Source of the DNA: Actinomycetes bacterium
GTDB lineage: Bacteria; Actinomycetota; Acidimicrobiia; Acidimicrobiales; Acidimicrobiaceae
DNA: 64,000 bases
Direction of reading: 5' to 3'
Assembly (NCBI GenBank): GCA_021826315.1
Contig: JAKAZZ010000004.1
Coordinates: forward strand, 18,440 to 82,439
A program made the translations under genes and the position numbers. Below the pieces are notes generated by a model. The model was not told the DNA's origin. It worked only from the letters and a program-made list of their open reading frames with translations, and searched no databases. Positions 33,761 to 43,705 of the stretch are shown here, piece by piece; within the stretch, counting starts at the first letter, position 1, and each line of letters starts with the position of its first letter.

Positions 33761-35227
33761 CTAGCTGACGGCAATCTCAATCTTGCGTCGGTGACGCGGT
33801 GCAGCTATAACGTCTACTAGCTCACCTCGCAAGAAGTGTGGAGTCGCTGATGTAATCTCAACTAGCGCATACGAACCCGCAGCTAATCGTACTTCGCTAC
33901 CTAGAAGGGGCTTTCCAAAGTGAACAAGCTTATTTTGACTCGTGCGTGCAGAGAAGACTCCTTCATGCTTCTTTGAGGGCCCCTCCACGAGAACCTTCTC
34001 AACCCTGCCGATTCGCTCTTCATGCTTTAGCAGCGCACTACGCTCCACCACTACCTTAAGAGCATCGAATCTCTTCTGTACCACCTCTGGATCAATGAAT
34101 TGATCAACCATCAGAGAGGCTTCAGTACCAGGGCGCGGTGAGTAGATAAAAGTAAATGCACTATCGAAACAGGCCCTAGCCGCTACTTCGAGAGTAGCCT
34201 CAAAGTCATCTTCGGTCTCAGAGGGAAAACCAACGATAATGTCTGTAGTTACTGCAAGGTCGGCGATAGCTTCTCGAGCTGCGGCCAACTTCGCAAGATA
34301 GCGCTCCGCTGTATACCCACGATGCATCATCGCAAGGATTCGATCGGAACCCGCCTGGAGAGGAAAGTGAAGCTGATTCATAACTTCAGTAACCTCTGCC
34401 ATAGTGGCGATTGTCTCTGGACGAATGTCTTTAGGATGCGGAGAGGTAAAACGTACCCGTTCAATTCCCTCGATTGCCGATACATCGCGCAACAGTTCGG
34501 AAAAGAGTGGTCGAAGCGAGCGCGAAGAGTCTTCAACGTATCTATTACCTAATGTAAACCTGTCAAAGTCACCACTCCTACGGGCTTCAATCGCGAGATC
34601 GCGACCGTATGAGTTGACATTTTGGCCCAGCAGAGTAATCTCAGTTACGCCTTCGGCTGCCAAGCGCTCAACTTCAGCTAGGATATCGCCAAATTTACGT
34701 GAAACTTCTTTACCTCGAACAGCTGGAACGATGCAGAAAGCACAGTTATTATCACAGCCGACTTGAACCGTAACGTAAGCACTAAAAGGAAGATTGGTAC
34801 GACTAGCAGTCAACGAGAACAGTTCATCGTCGATCGCAGACTCCTCGAGTATTTCGACGATGGTTCCATACTCTCGGGAGTCGGCGAGTAGAGCTGGCAC
34901 TCGGGAAATGTTGTGAGTGCCAACAACCACATCTACCCAACTAGCTCGCTTAGTTATTTCATCGCGATCTTTTTGGGCCAAACAACCGGCAACAACGATC
35001 TGAAGATCTTGGTTGCGATCCTTGGCCGCCTTTAGGTGCCCTAGATTGCCATAAAGCTTTGTATCCGCATTTTCGCGGATACAACAGGTATTAAGAACGA
35101 CAACATCAGCTTGATCCACATCATCAGTCGGCGAGTAGCCATCCTTCACGAGAAGATTAGCTATTCGCTCTGAATCGTGCTCGTTCATCTGGCATCCGAA
35201 GGTACGTACTAAAAATCGCTTTTCCAC
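33761..35227 (-). CDS. miaB: tRNA-2-methylthio-N6-dimethylallyladenosine synthase MiaB
   Basis: Radical-SAM methylthiotransferase, 488 residues, adding the 2-methylthio group to i6A37 made by MiaA. The auxiliary cluster Cys are in GCQMNEHDS (Cys12), NTCCIREN (Cys48) and GCLAQ (Cys82). The radical-SAM motif CxxxCxxC is Cys158-Cys162-Cys165 (GCDNNCAFCIVP), and a C-terminal TRAM domain (about 395-475) follows. 47 bases downstream of recA with no recX between. MiaB rather than RimO by GCQMNEHDSE and size. Confidence 0.96.
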   Translation of the reverse strand: MEKRFLVRTFGCQMNEHDSERIANLLVKDGYSPTDDVDQADVVVLNTCCIRENADTKLYGNLGHLKAAKDRNQDLQIVVAGCLAQKDRDEITKRASWVDVVVGTHNISRVPALLADSREYGTIVEILEESAIDDELFSLTASRTNLPFSAYVTVQVGCDNNCAFCIVPAVRGKEVSRKFGDILAEVERLAAEGVTEITLLGQNVNSYGRDLAIEARRSGDFDRFTLGNRYVEDSSRSLRPLFSELLRDVSAIEGIERVRFTSPHPKDIRPETIATMAEVTEVMNQLHFPLQAGSDRILAMMHRGYTAERYLAKLAAAREAIADLAVTTDIIVGFPSETEDDFEATLEVAARACFDSAFTFIYSPRPGTEASLMVDQFIDPEVVQKRFDALKVVVERSALLKHEERIGRVEKVLVEGPSKKHEGVFSARTSQNKLVHFGKPLLGSEVRLAAGSYALVEITSATPHFLRGELVDVIAAPRHRRKIEIAVS

Positions 35228-35274
35228 AGCTATCTAGGTTAGTTCGCATCGGGCGCCAGTTAGCCTAGCTCTGC

Positions 35275-36351
35275 CTACTCATCGAGGTAAATAGGCTCGT
35301 CGTCTTCTTCGCTAAACGAACTTTGAGGATCACTTACAACACCCACAAGCTCACGAATCTTCTCATTCAATTCGGCCATCATTACAGGGTTCGATTCGAT
35401 GTAGGCCTTGACGTTTTCACGGCCCTGACCAAGTTGTTCACCCTCATAGGTGTACCAGGCCCCAGCCTTCTTGATAACGCCGAGATCGACGCCGACGTCG
35501 AGGAGTGACCCTTCACGAGAGATACCCTTACCGTACATAATGTCAAACTCAGCCTGTTGAAATGGGGGCGCTACTTTGTTCTTTACAACCTTCACCCGGG
35601 TCCTACTACCTACTACATCATTTCCATCCTTGATGGAATCGACGCGACGAATGTCGAGGCGAACAGAGGCGTAGAACTTTAGAGCTCGACCACCGGTAGT
35701 CACCTCAGGCGAGCCATACATAACGCCAATCTTTTCGCGGAGCTGATTGATGAAGACGGCGATGGTCTTTGACCTACTCAGATTCGCAGTGATCTTTCTA
35801 AGTGCCTGCGACATCAATCGAGCTTGGAGCCCTACGTGCGAATCGCCCATCTCCCCCTCTATTTCTGCACGAGGAGTAAGTGCAGCTACGGAGTCAATGA
35901 CGAGAACATCTAGGGCACCAGAACGAATGAGGGTATCCGCAATCTCAAGTGCTTGCTCGCCAGTGTCTGGCTGAGAGATCAGCATGGCATCGATATCGAC
36001 ACCAATCGCCTTTGCATAGACAGGATCAAGGGCGTGCTCGGCGTCGATATAGGCACACGTACCGCCATTTCGCTGCGCCTCGGCAACTACATGTAAGGCT
36101 AGGGTCGACTTTCCGGAGGACTCAGGGCCGTAGATCTCTACTACCCTACCCCTCGGCAAGCCGCCAATACCAAGGGCTAGATCGAGTGACATGGCACCGG
36201 TCGATATAGCTTCAATCGTCATCTTCGGACTTTCGCCCATACGCATGATCGAACCTTTACCGAACTGTCGTTCAATTTGGCCAATAGCCATCTCGAGCGC
36301 CTTACCCTTATCCATTCCCTCTGAACTTGGCTTTGGATTCTTCGTAGCCAT
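35275..36351 (-). CDS. recA: Recombinase RecA
   Basis: Strand-exchange and SOS co-protease, 358 residues. Walker A GPESSGKS (75-82), [13 protein letters not shown], Walker [10 protein letters not shown], loop-2 region [30 protein letters not shown], and an acidic C-terminus ([11 protein letters not shown]). GGAAGG precedes the ATG. An SOS box lies 92 bases upstream, so expression should rise when LexA is cleaved. No intein. Confidence 0.99.
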   Translation of the reverse strand: MATKNPKPSSEGMDKGKALEMAIGQIERQFGKGSIMRMGESPKMTIEAISTGAMSLDLALGIGGLPRGRVVEIYGPESSGKSTLALHVVAEAQRNGGTCAYIDAEHALDPVYAKAIGVDIDAMLISQPDTGEQALEIADTLIRSGALDVLVIDSVAALTPRAEIEGEMGDSHVGLQARLMSQALRKITANLSRSKTIAVFINQLREKIGVMYGSPEVTTGGRALKFYASVRLDIRRVDSIKDGNDVVGSRTRVKVVKNKVAPPFQQAEFDIMYGKGISREGSLLDVGVDLGVIKKAGAWYTYEGEQLGQGRENVKAYIESNPVMMAELNEKIRELVGVVSDPQSSFSEEDDEPIYLDE

Positions 36352-36442
36352 TGACTACCTTCCTTCACTCTTACTAAAACTTTGAAACAAATATAACATC
36401 GAGGTGTAACAACGAGCTTTACCTTATAACCTAGCGCAATGA

Positions 36443-36454
36443 GAACATATGTTC
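36443..36454. promoter_or_regulatory. LexA (SOS) box of recA
   Basis: GAACATATGTTC, perfect GAAC-N4-GTTC. On the minus strand a TATAAG-like -10 follows within about 20 bases, so bound LexA would cover the promoter. The rest of 36352-36827 (about 370 bases) shows no further structure; the upstream part of the next gene's open frame lies in it. Confidence 0.88.
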
Positions 36455-36827
36455 GACAAAATCTACTAATTCTCAGACTATACTTTAAATAAGACATCAC
36501 AGATCCAAATAACGGGGGTGAGACTCTCATCTGAGGTCGTTATCGCAAGGCTGTTTCATCAAGAGATAGTGAAGAATCGAAAGAACCAAGAAAGTTCCGA
36601 GCTTCTTCAAGTGTCAACTTAGGAAAAGGCGTCAATTTTCTGACTCTAGACATCTTGCGGCGACAATAAAAAGATGAGTGGTTAGGGGCGCGGCGAAAGC
36701 CTTCCATATTGCCCGACTTCAAGAGATAGCCAAACGAACAGAACCGTTCAACATGGCGTTGCCCTCTCATTCAAAGATCCCTTTTGCAATTTTAGGGCAC
36801 CCGTATATCAATTACGAGGTAACAAAA

Positions 36828-38243
36828 GTGTCTATCAGGACAATACACAGGCAAGAAAAAACACAACCAAAGAGTCAATCTTCACTCAGATTCGTAAACT
36901 TCTGGAAGGAAAACTACGGACCTACTAACCAAATCCCACGACTTACATCATCGATTACGTGCGACCTATTGATCATAGGTGGCGGTTACTTCGGCCTATG
37001 GAGCGCGATCATTGCAAAGACAAAGGCGCCAGAGCTAAAGGTCGTACTCTGCGAGGCAGGTGTCATTGGGGATGGAGCATCTGGGAAAAACGGCGGATTC
37101 CTTCAATACTCCCTAACGCATGGAATCGAGCAAGGGGTCGACCGCTTCAGCGATGAGCTCTCCGAACTAGAGACGCTAGGAAGGCAGAACTTCTCAGAGA
37201 TCGCTACCTTTATTCGTGAACACAACTTGAAGGTCGACTTCGAAGAGACTGGCGCGATCGACATCGCCAAGAGGCATGATCCAAATCTTGCGAATCGTGC
37301 TTCAACCCTCCGCGCCAATGGGATCGACGCAGAATATCTATCCGCTGACCAAGTACAAGACCACATCAAGATAACTGGCTACTGTGACGGGATCTTGATG
37401 CCCAACTTCTCAGCTCTGGTGGACCCATTTAAACTTACTCAGGAGTTGAAACTCATAGCACTCAATCTTGGGGTTGCGATCTTTGAGAGTACCCCCGTTC
37501 TCGAGATCAAAGATGAAAATGTGACCTTATCGGTAACGACACCGAATGGCAAGATCACATCTAAGCGAGCAATCGTCGCAACTAACGTCAATACCGAACT
37601 GATACCTTCACTCAAGAGGTACATAGCACCTGTCTACGACTATGCACTAATGACAGAGCCTCTCTCGAGCGAGCAATTTGCCGCTACCAGTTGGAATGGG
37701 CGAGAAGGGCTAAGCGATATCGCAAACCAATTTCACTACTTTCGCCTGACCAGAGAAGACCGCATCCTATGGGGTGGATACGATGCTATTTACCACTACA
37801 AAAACTCGATGAGCAGAGACTTCGAGGTGAGAAGTGAGACCTTCGATCGTCTAACTCAAAACTTTACCAAGGCTTTCCCTTACTTAGAGGATGTGCGATT
37901 CACTCATGGATGGGGAGGCGCAATCGATACATGCACCCGATTCGCACCATTCTTCGGAAAGAGCCACGGCAATAAGGTGAGCTACGCTAGCGGATTCACC
38001 GGTCTAGGAGTAGCTGCAACCCGCTTTTGCGCAAAAGTTGCCTTCGCAATGCACTACGAACAAGATTGGCAGGTTCTTGAGAGTCGATATGTCAATGAAA
38101 AACCGCTTCCAATGCCGCCGGAGCCACTTAGATACCTTGCGATTGAAAAGACTAAGCGATCACTGGCAAAAGAGGATGAGACCGGACGGGCAGATCTATG
38201 GCTACGCACTACTCGACGCATGAAATTCGGCTTTGCATCATAA
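36828..38243 (+). CDS. FAD-dependent amine/amino-acid oxidoreductase (DAO family, PuuB-like)
   Basis: 471 residues from GTG 36828, chosen because GAGGT lies seven bases before it; the frame stays open to 36678. The FAD Rossmann motif is GGGYFG (about 51-56, LLIIGGGYFGLWSA), then EAGVIGDGASGKNGGFLQYSLTHG, which matches the GASGRNGG motif of gamma-glutamylputrescine oxidase and sarcosine/glycine oxidase types, and C-terminal GWGGAIDTCTRFAPFFGK...YASGFTGLGVAATRF. Probably oxidises a secondary amine or D-amino acid using O2. It precedes the helicase by 43 bases on the same strand, but a functional link is not obvious. Confidence 0.85.
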   Translation: MSIRTIHRQEKTQPKSQSSLRFVNFWKENYGPTNQIPRLTSSITCDLLIIGGGYFGLWSAIIAKTKAPELKVVLCEAGVIGDGASGKNGGFLQYSLTHGIEQGVDRFSDELSELETLGRQNFSEIATFIREHNLKVDFEETGAIDIAKRHDPNLANRASTLRANGIDAEYLSADQVQDHIKITGYCDGILMPNFSALVDPFKLTQELKLIALNLGVAIFESTPVLEIKDENVTLSVTTPNGKITSKRAIVATNVNTELIPSLKRYIAPVYDYALMTEPLSSEQFAATSWNGREGLSDIANQFHYFRLTREDRILWGGYDAIYHYKNSMSRDFEVRSETFDRLTQNFTKAFPYLEDVRFTHGWGGAIDTCTRFAPFFGKSHGNKVSYASGFTGLGVAATRFCAKVAFAMHYEQDWQVLESRYVNEKPLPMPPEPLRYLAIEKTKRSLAKEDETGRADLWLRTTRRMKFGFAS

Positions 38244-38286
38244 GTCGGCCTCGAATCCTAGCTACCCTCGAAGAAAGTGAGAGATA

Positions 38287-41200
38287 GTGGACTACTTTGG
38301 TAGGGTGAGTTCACTATCTTCCTTCGCCGAGGGCTTTCTCGATCTATTTTCGCCAACCGTCATCGAACGGGGTCGAAACTACTTTGATGAAGGAAGGGTC
38401 GGCGAACTTCGTCAACCGAAAAAGAACGAGATCGAAGCCCGAGTAGTCGGAACTGAGCCCTATGTGGTTCGGATCAAGTTTCGACAAGAAAATGGCCGCT
38501 TGTCAAGCGTTACTTCGCTCTGCTCCTGCCCAGTCAAAGACCTGTGCAAGCATATCGCCGCGACATTGATCGCAGTGGTTGAAGAAGATCCATCAGACGA
38601 GGCAGAACAAGAGCAGGGTCAAAAGTCAACGGGCGACCACTGGTCGGCGATGCTAAACGACTTTTCAGACGAAGATCAGATATTTGATACAGCAACGCCG
38701 GTTGCAATTCTCTTCGACCTAAAGCAGCTGAATGGCAAGGGTACTTCCGAAGAGCGGCCAATGCGCCTATGCATCAAGCCAATCGTAGGCTCACTCGAAG
38801 GAAAGAAGTGGATCTCGTCCGGATACAATTGGGACCTTTCGACAAACTATCGTCTTCGAGTCGCCCCAGAGAAGTTGGCGTGGTTTACAGAGGTCGCTGG
38901 GATCTACAGCGCCACAATGGACGCTCCCGCCACTCGCTCCTACCGCTACCCCACTGCTCCAACCTGGATCGCCCTCGACGACTTAGCTAGCGCTTCCATC
39001 TTCGCCCTGTTAAAGGCGGCGCGTGACCTCCAGATCCCCATGGTAACTGGTAGGTCACGGACGACCCCCGTCCGCATTCTAGAGAGCCCATTCACCCCGA
39101 CAATAGAGATTACAGAGGGCGACGAAAAGGATCTCCTCCTAACGCCCCAACTCGTAAGAGCCGGCCTCGATACAGACGGTTACCAAATGGCTACCCTAGG
39201 AGTACCGGCGACCGGTGTATATGGATACAGGAAAGAGGAGGAGGGGGAAGACCTCGATATCTTCATCGCGCCTCTCGCTGCACCAATTCCTAAGCGATTG
39301 ATTGCCAACTTTCTCACATCCCAATCGATCGTGATAGAAAAAAATGAACGCCAACGCTTCTTTGCGTCATACTTACCACAACTCGCAAAGTCGATTAACG
39401 TAATCGTATCGAGCGACGCAATCGTTCCCGAGACCCTTAGTCCAAAGCTTGAGATCCACGTAGTACGTGAAGCATCCTCTACGATCAGAGTGAACTTTAC
39501 GGTGATCTACAGATTGGGCGATGAGATTGTTCGGATGCCACAAAAGGTCGATCGCAAGTGGTCAGATCCGCGATTTATGCGTGACCTAAAGCAAGAGGCA
39601 TCCCTAGTTGAATCGGCAATTGATTTAACCGGCCTCGCACCGCATCAGATATCTCGAGGAACCGCCCTTATCAGCGATGATGAAGCGATCATCTTTCTCG
39701 ACGAGACGCTAAAAATGCTCGAGGAGAATCCGGACTTTCTCGTAATTCGCGATGACAACCTCCCACTCTTCCAAGAGATAGACGAGGCGCTCTTGGTCTC
39801 GATAGCGACCAGCGATTCGACTACTACCGACTGGCTCGACCTCGGTATCAACATCGAAGTCAAAGGGAGAAAGATTCCAATCGCTGCAGTTCTAACGCTC
39901 CTTACTAAAGGGCAGAGTCGCTACTACTTTGAAGATGGAAGCTACGTATCTCTAAATACTCCTGAGATCGAAGAGTTGAAGATGATACTTTCAGAGGCTG
40001 AGACGATCGTCGATAGCCGTGGCGAGGGGGGCCTGCGCGTCGATAAACACCAGATCGACTTCCTAGACGAACTTTCGACCATGGGTGCGCTCGATGGCCG
40101 AGCAGAGAGTTGGAGGAGCGCTCGCAGTCGTCTTGCGGACATTGAATCCATACCAAACTTCGAAGTCCCCGAAACCTTCACGGCCACCTTGCGGCCGTAC
40201 CAAACAACCGGCTTCAATTGGCTTGCCTTCCTTCAAGAAAATCAGATGGGGGGAGTGCTCGCAGATGACATGGGACTCGGAAAGACCCTCCAGGCGATCG
40301 CGCTACTTACACACATCTACAGAGACGGCAAGACTGGCCCACATAGTCGTCGTCCAACACTCGTAGTCGCACCCACATCCGTCGCCGGAAACTGGGCCAA
40401 CGAACTCGAACGCTTTGCTCCAAATCTCAGAGTGCACAGAATCGCGTCTACCTCCAAGAAGTCAAAAGTGCCCCTAGAAAAGGCGATCAAAGAGGCCGAC
40501 ATCGTAATTTCTACCTACGCCATCGTCCGTCTAGACGAAGATCACTTTACAAATATCGACTGGGAGATCGTCATCTTAGATGAAGCCCAGTTTGTAAAAA
40601 ATCATCGAGCCAAGTCGTACTCATCTGCAAGGCGGCTAGGAGCACAAAGCAAGTTTGCACTGACCGGAACTCCTTTTGAAAATAACCTCACCGAACTTTG
40701 GTCGGTACTTTCGATCGTTGCTCCAGGACTATTCGGTGACGAGATATCATTTCGTACCTCGTTTGCCAATCCAATCGAAAAAGGGGGAGACAGAGAGGTC
40801 TTGGCACGACTACAACGTCGTATCAGCCCTTTGATGCTGCGTAGAACAAAGTCTGAAGTGGTAACGGAGCTTCCACCTAAGACAGAGTCAGTTCTTCTCC
40901 TTGACCTAAACGAGAGGCATCGCAGGGCATACGACACAATCTTCCAACGCGAACGACAACGAGTCCTAGGGTTACTCGATGACTTTTCTAAGAATAGGAT
41001 GGCGATCTTCCAATCACTCACGAAACTACGCCAAGGCGCTATCGACGCGTCCCTTGTCGACGAGGCCTTTCGAGATGTAGCGCCAACTAAGTTCGACGCT
41101 TTGATTGAACAGCTAAACGAGATCATCACCGAGGGTCATCGAACTCTCATATTTAGCCAATTCACTACAGTTTTGAAGAGGTTAGCAAAGCGTATTGAAG

Positions 41201-41586
41201 TCGAAGGGCTCGACTATCTCTATCTCGATGGCGCAACCAAAGACCGAGATCACCTAGTTAGGTCTTTCCAGCTCGGTACTACGCCAATATTTTTGATAAG
41301 CCTCAAAGCTGGCGGAGTTGGCCTCAACCTAACTGCAGCTGACTACTGCTACATCCTCGATCCATGGTGGAACCCGGCAGTTGAAAACCAAGCGATAGAC
41401 CGTATCCACCGTATCGGCCAATCAAATCCAGTCGTCGTATACCGAATGATTGCGAAGGACACCATCGAGGAGAAGGTTCTTCAGCTGAGTCTAAAGAAGG
41501 CGCGCCTCTTCGACGATGTCCTCGAGGGACGCGAATTCTCAAGTGGAATCATCACGGTCGATGACCTAAAGGGCCTCCTCGAATAG
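38287..41586 (+). CDS. SWIM zinc-finger SNF2-family helicase
   Basis: 1099 residues. The N-terminus carries a SWIM zinc finger with CxC-x5-CxH (Cys79, Cys81, Cys87, His89), which binds DNA or proteins. A long middle region of unknown fold (110-600) precedes SNF2 motor parts: GVLADDMGLGKTLQA (about 655-668), VILDEAQFVKNHRAKS (DEAQ, 764-767), LTGTPFENNLTELWS, then the C-terminal helicase lobe with LIFSQFTTVLKRL and QAIDRIHRIGQSNPVVVYRM. Likely remodels protein-DNA or RNA polymerase complexes (compare RapA/HepA and bacterial SNF2 helicases next to repair genes). Start is a GTG. No restriction or defence partner nearby. Confidence 0.92.
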   Translation: MDYFGRVSSLSSFAEGFLDLFSPTVIERGRNYFDEGRVGELRQPKKNEIEARVVGTEPYVVRIKFRQENGRLSSVTSLCSCPVKDLCKHIAATLIAVVEEDPSDEAEQEQGQKSTGDHWSAMLNDFSDEDQIFDTATPVAILFDLKQLNGKGTSEERPMRLCIKPIVGSLEGKKWISSGYNWDLSTNYRLRVAPEKLAWFTEVAGIYSATMDAPATRSYRYPTAPTWIALDDLASASIFALLKAARDLQIPMVTGRSRTTPVRILESPFTPTIEITEGDEKDLLLTPQLVRAGLDTDGYQMATLGVPATGVYGYRKEEEGEDLDIFIAPLAAPIPKRLIANFLTSQSIVIEKNERQRFFASYLPQLAKSINVIVSSDAIVPETLSPKLEIHVVREASSTIRVNFTVIYRLGDEIVRMPQKVDRKWSDPRFMRDLKQEASLVESAIDLTGLAPHQISRGTALISDDEAIIFLDETLKMLEENPDFLVIRDDNLPLFQEIDEALLVSIATSDSTTTDWLDLGINIEVKGRKIPIAAVLTLLTKGQSRYYFEDGSYVSLNTPEIEELKMILSEAETIVDSRGEGGLRVDKHQIDFLDELSTMGALDGRAESWRSARSRLADIESIPNFEVPETFTATLRPYQTTGFNWLAFLQENQMGGVLADDMGLGKTLQAIALLTHIYRDGKTGPHSRRPTLVVAPTSVAGNWANELERFAPNLRVHRIASTSKKSKVPLEKAIKEADIVISTYAIVRLDEDHFTNIDWEIVILDEAQFVKNHRAKSYSSARRLGAQSKFALTGTPFENNLTELWSVLSIVAPGLFGDEISFRTSFANPIEKGGDREVLARLQRRISPLMLRRTKSEVVTELPPKTESVLLLDLNERHRRAYDTIFQRERQRVLGLLDDFSKNRMAIFQSLTKLRQGAIDASLVDEAFRDVAPTKFDALIEQLNEIITEGHRTLIFSQFTTVLKRLAKRIEVEGLDYLYLDGATKDRDHLVRSFQLGTTPIFLISLKAGGVGLNLTAADYCYILDPWWNPAVENQAIDRIHRIGQSNPVVVYRMIAKDTIEEKVLQLSLKKARLFDDVLEGREFSSGIITVDDLKGLLE

Positions 41587-41703
41587 CAAAGGCTCTCTAT
41601 TTAAGGGCAAGAAAGTACCACGAACAAATTACAACATGGCCATGTTGGAATTGAACAAACATCTCTTCGTTATGTGGATTCGAAGGTGTCGCTTAGTCGG
41701 GGC

Positions 41704-41741
41704 AAAAAAATGCCAGGGACTACACGATGTAATCCCTGGCA
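41704..41741 (-). terminator. Intrinsic terminator of the cinA transcript
   Basis: Stem TGCCAGGGACTACA / TGTAATCCCTGGCA (one mismatch, three-base loop, 41711-41741) followed on the minus strand by seven T. It closes the cinA-side transcript; the hairpin may also help stop the convergent helicase transcript. Confidence 0.88.
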
Positions 41742-41773
41742 GAAACGTGCCTTGGCCGATGACGCCTACTTCA

Positions 41774-43036
41774 TCAATAGTTCTGGACGCCCGACTTCTT
41801 GGCAAGGCCAACAAGGGCTCGCCTAAGTAGATCTTGCCCCGAAATAGCCGCAAACTGACGGATGCGATCCCGATCACCTGGGAGTTTCAGTTCGTGAGCA
41901 CTAACCTCGCCATCGACGTCAAGTCCAACAAAACATGTGCCAACTGGGTGACCATTTTGCTCGCTCGGTCCAGCAACTCCCGTAAACGAAAGTGCGACAT
42001 TGCTACCGGTTAAAGCTCGTACACCTTTGGCCATCTCCATTGCTGACTCCTCCGAGACAACATCTGATGCCTCAACGCCGAGCAGCGAACGTTTGAATGG
42101 AGTCGCATAGGTTACAACTCCTCCCAAAAAGTAATCTGAGGCGCCAACAACATTTACGATACGCGAGGCCACAAGTCCACCAGTTAGTGATTCGGCGACC
42201 GAGAGGGTCATACCCCTCTCTTGGAGAAGTCGGCCAACCACAGATTCCATTGTCTCATCGTCATAACCAAAGACGTACTCACCTACGACCTCTAGGATCC
42301 TTGGTTCAAATTGGGCGATCTTAGCCTTAGCTGCCTCGGTCGTCTCCCCTCTAGCGGTTAGACGAGCCTTGATACCTTCGATGCCACTCGCTAGAAATGC
42401 AAGGGTAATTCCACTCTCACCCTCAAGGTCGATGTGAAGCGGATCGAGCAGTTCGGCCAACTTCGACTCCGAGAGACCCCATGTACGAATAACCCTCGAA
42501 GCAATCGCGAAGGTCTCTTCGCTTCGCTCCCTAAGATCTGGGATAATCGCCCGGTCGAGCATATCTGACAACTCATAGGGCACGCCAGGGGCGGCATATA
42601 TTACCTTTCGGCCAACTGGGCAAATAAGGCCAGGGGCCGTGCCCTTCACTTGGCGAATATAGGTAGCACCCTTTGGCACCATGGCTTGATTGAGATTGTT
42701 CTTTGACATCTGACGACCACGGGATGAGAATATTTCCTCGATTACTTTGGCCACGTCTTCATTCAATTCAAGCTCAACGCCCATCACAGCCGCAATTGCA
42801 TCTCTCGTTATGTCGTCTTGAGTGGGTCCGAGGCCACCACAGATGATAAGCGCATCAGACCGGGCCAAGGCATCGCGTATTGCAAACTTTATTCTCTCGA
42901 GGTTGTCGCCTACGCGTACTTGAAAGTAGGAGTCAAACCCATTCTCAGCTAGCTTGCCCGCGATCATTGTGGAGTTGGTGTCGACTATTTGGCCAAGTAG
43001 TAGTTCAGTTCCTACAGCTAAAATCTCTACGCGCAC
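41774..43036 (-). CDS. cinA: CinA family protein (nicotinamide-nucleotide amidase / ADP-ribose pyrophosphatase-like)
   Basis: 420 residues, two-domain CinA: an N-terminal MoCF-biosynthesis-like domain (MRVEILAVGTELLLGQIVDTNSTMIAGKLAENGFD, CGGLGPTQDDITRDA) and a C-terminal CinA/PncC amidase domain (SVAESLTGGLVASRI, GGVVTYATPFKRSLLGV, ALSFTGVAGPSEQNGHPVGTCFVGL). PncC-type activity recycles NMN to NaMN; older competence/damage names are historical. It follows pgsA in the usual actinobacterial order. Confidence 0.94.
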   Translation of the reverse strand: MRVEILAVGTELLLGQIVDTNSTMIAGKLAENGFDSYFQVRVGDNLERIKFAIRDALARSDALIICGGLGPTQDDITRDAIAAVMGVELELNEDVAKVIEEIFSSRGRQMSKNNLNQAMVPKGATYIRQVKGTAPGLICPVGRKVIYAAPGVPYELSDMLDRAIIPDLRERSEETFAIASRVIRTWGLSESKLAELLDPLHIDLEGESGITLAFLASGIEGIKARLTARGETTEAAKAKIAQFEPRILEVVGEYVFGYDDETMESVVGRLLQERGMTLSVAESLTGGLVASRIVNVVGASDYFLGGVVTYATPFKRSLLGVEASDVVSEESAMEMAKGVRALTGSNVALSFTGVAGPSEQNGHPVGTCFVGLDVDGEVSAHELKLPGDRDRIRQFAAISGQDLLRRALVGLAKKSGVQNY

Positions 43037-43109
43037 ATTCGTCCTTCATCTCTATCTTCAACTCTAAAGAGTAGTCCAATTAGAAAAGTTATATGGATTC
43101 GACGGCGAG

Positions 43110-43679
43110 TTACTCTCCCTTTGGAAGAGCTGCAACCTTGTTGTGGCCATCAACTAGGTAGTAGTAGAGCGATACATAAGAAAGGGCTAGAGCAGCATAG
43201 ATAAATAGCTCACCAATTGGAAGACGAACCTGGCCAACTGACGGCATGAAAATAATACCAATTGCTATCATCTGAACAAAAGTCTTAGCTTTACCAAGGG
43301 GTCTCGCCGGAACCGATACACCAATCTTGGCCAACTTGGTTCGATAGAGTGACATCCAGATCTCTCGAAGTGCCATCGCAGCAATCGGCAACCACCACGT
43401 ATCGCCGCGAAATACTATTGCAGCAAATGCGCCAAAGACTAAGATCTTGTCGGCTAGCGGATCGAGGAACGCTCCGGACTTTGTTGCGCCCTGTCGACGC
43501 GCCAACCAACCATCGGCTTTGTCGGTAACCGAGACAAGAGTCCAAAGAACAAAGACAAATAACGATGGACCGTGGTCATAGTAGTTGAAGGCGATTACCG
43601 GAGTTAGAGCCACACGTATCGCAGTAATCACATTTGCCGGCGTCGCTATCGCAGTTGGGCCATATGTATACTGCGCCAT
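43110..43679 (-). CDS. pgsA: CDP-diacylglycerol-glycerol-3-phosphate 3-phosphatidyltransferase
   Basis: Integral membrane enzyme, 189 residues, making phosphatidylglycerolphosphate from CDP-DAG and glycerol-3-phosphate. The CDP-alcohol phosphotransferase signature is complete: D-K-A-D-G-W-L-A-R...G...D-P-L-A-D (DKADGWLARRQGATKSGAFL then DPLADK). About five to six membrane segments. Between cinA and rimO; first choice over phosphatidylinositol-phosphate synthase because of this context. Confidence 0.9.
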   Translation of the reverse strand: MAQYTYGPTAIATPANVITAIRVALTPVIAFNYYDHGPSLFVFVLWTLVSVTDKADGWLARRQGATKSGAFLDPLADKILVFGAFAAIVFRGDTWWLPIAAMALREIWMSLYRTKLAKIGVSVPARPLGKAKTFVQMIAIGIIFMPSVGQVRLPIGELFIYAALALSYVSLYYYLVDGHNKVAALPKGE

Positions 43680-43705
43680 TCACACTTGCCTTATCTTCGA
43701 GACCT

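Noticed and set aside
38240..38285. TCGAATCC resembling a tRNA T-loop
   Set aside because: No stem, anticodon arm or acceptor can be folded around it.
40602..41129. 175-codon minus-strand frame inside the SNF2 helicase
   Set aside because: It overlaps the conserved motor domain; composition is that of an antisense shadow.
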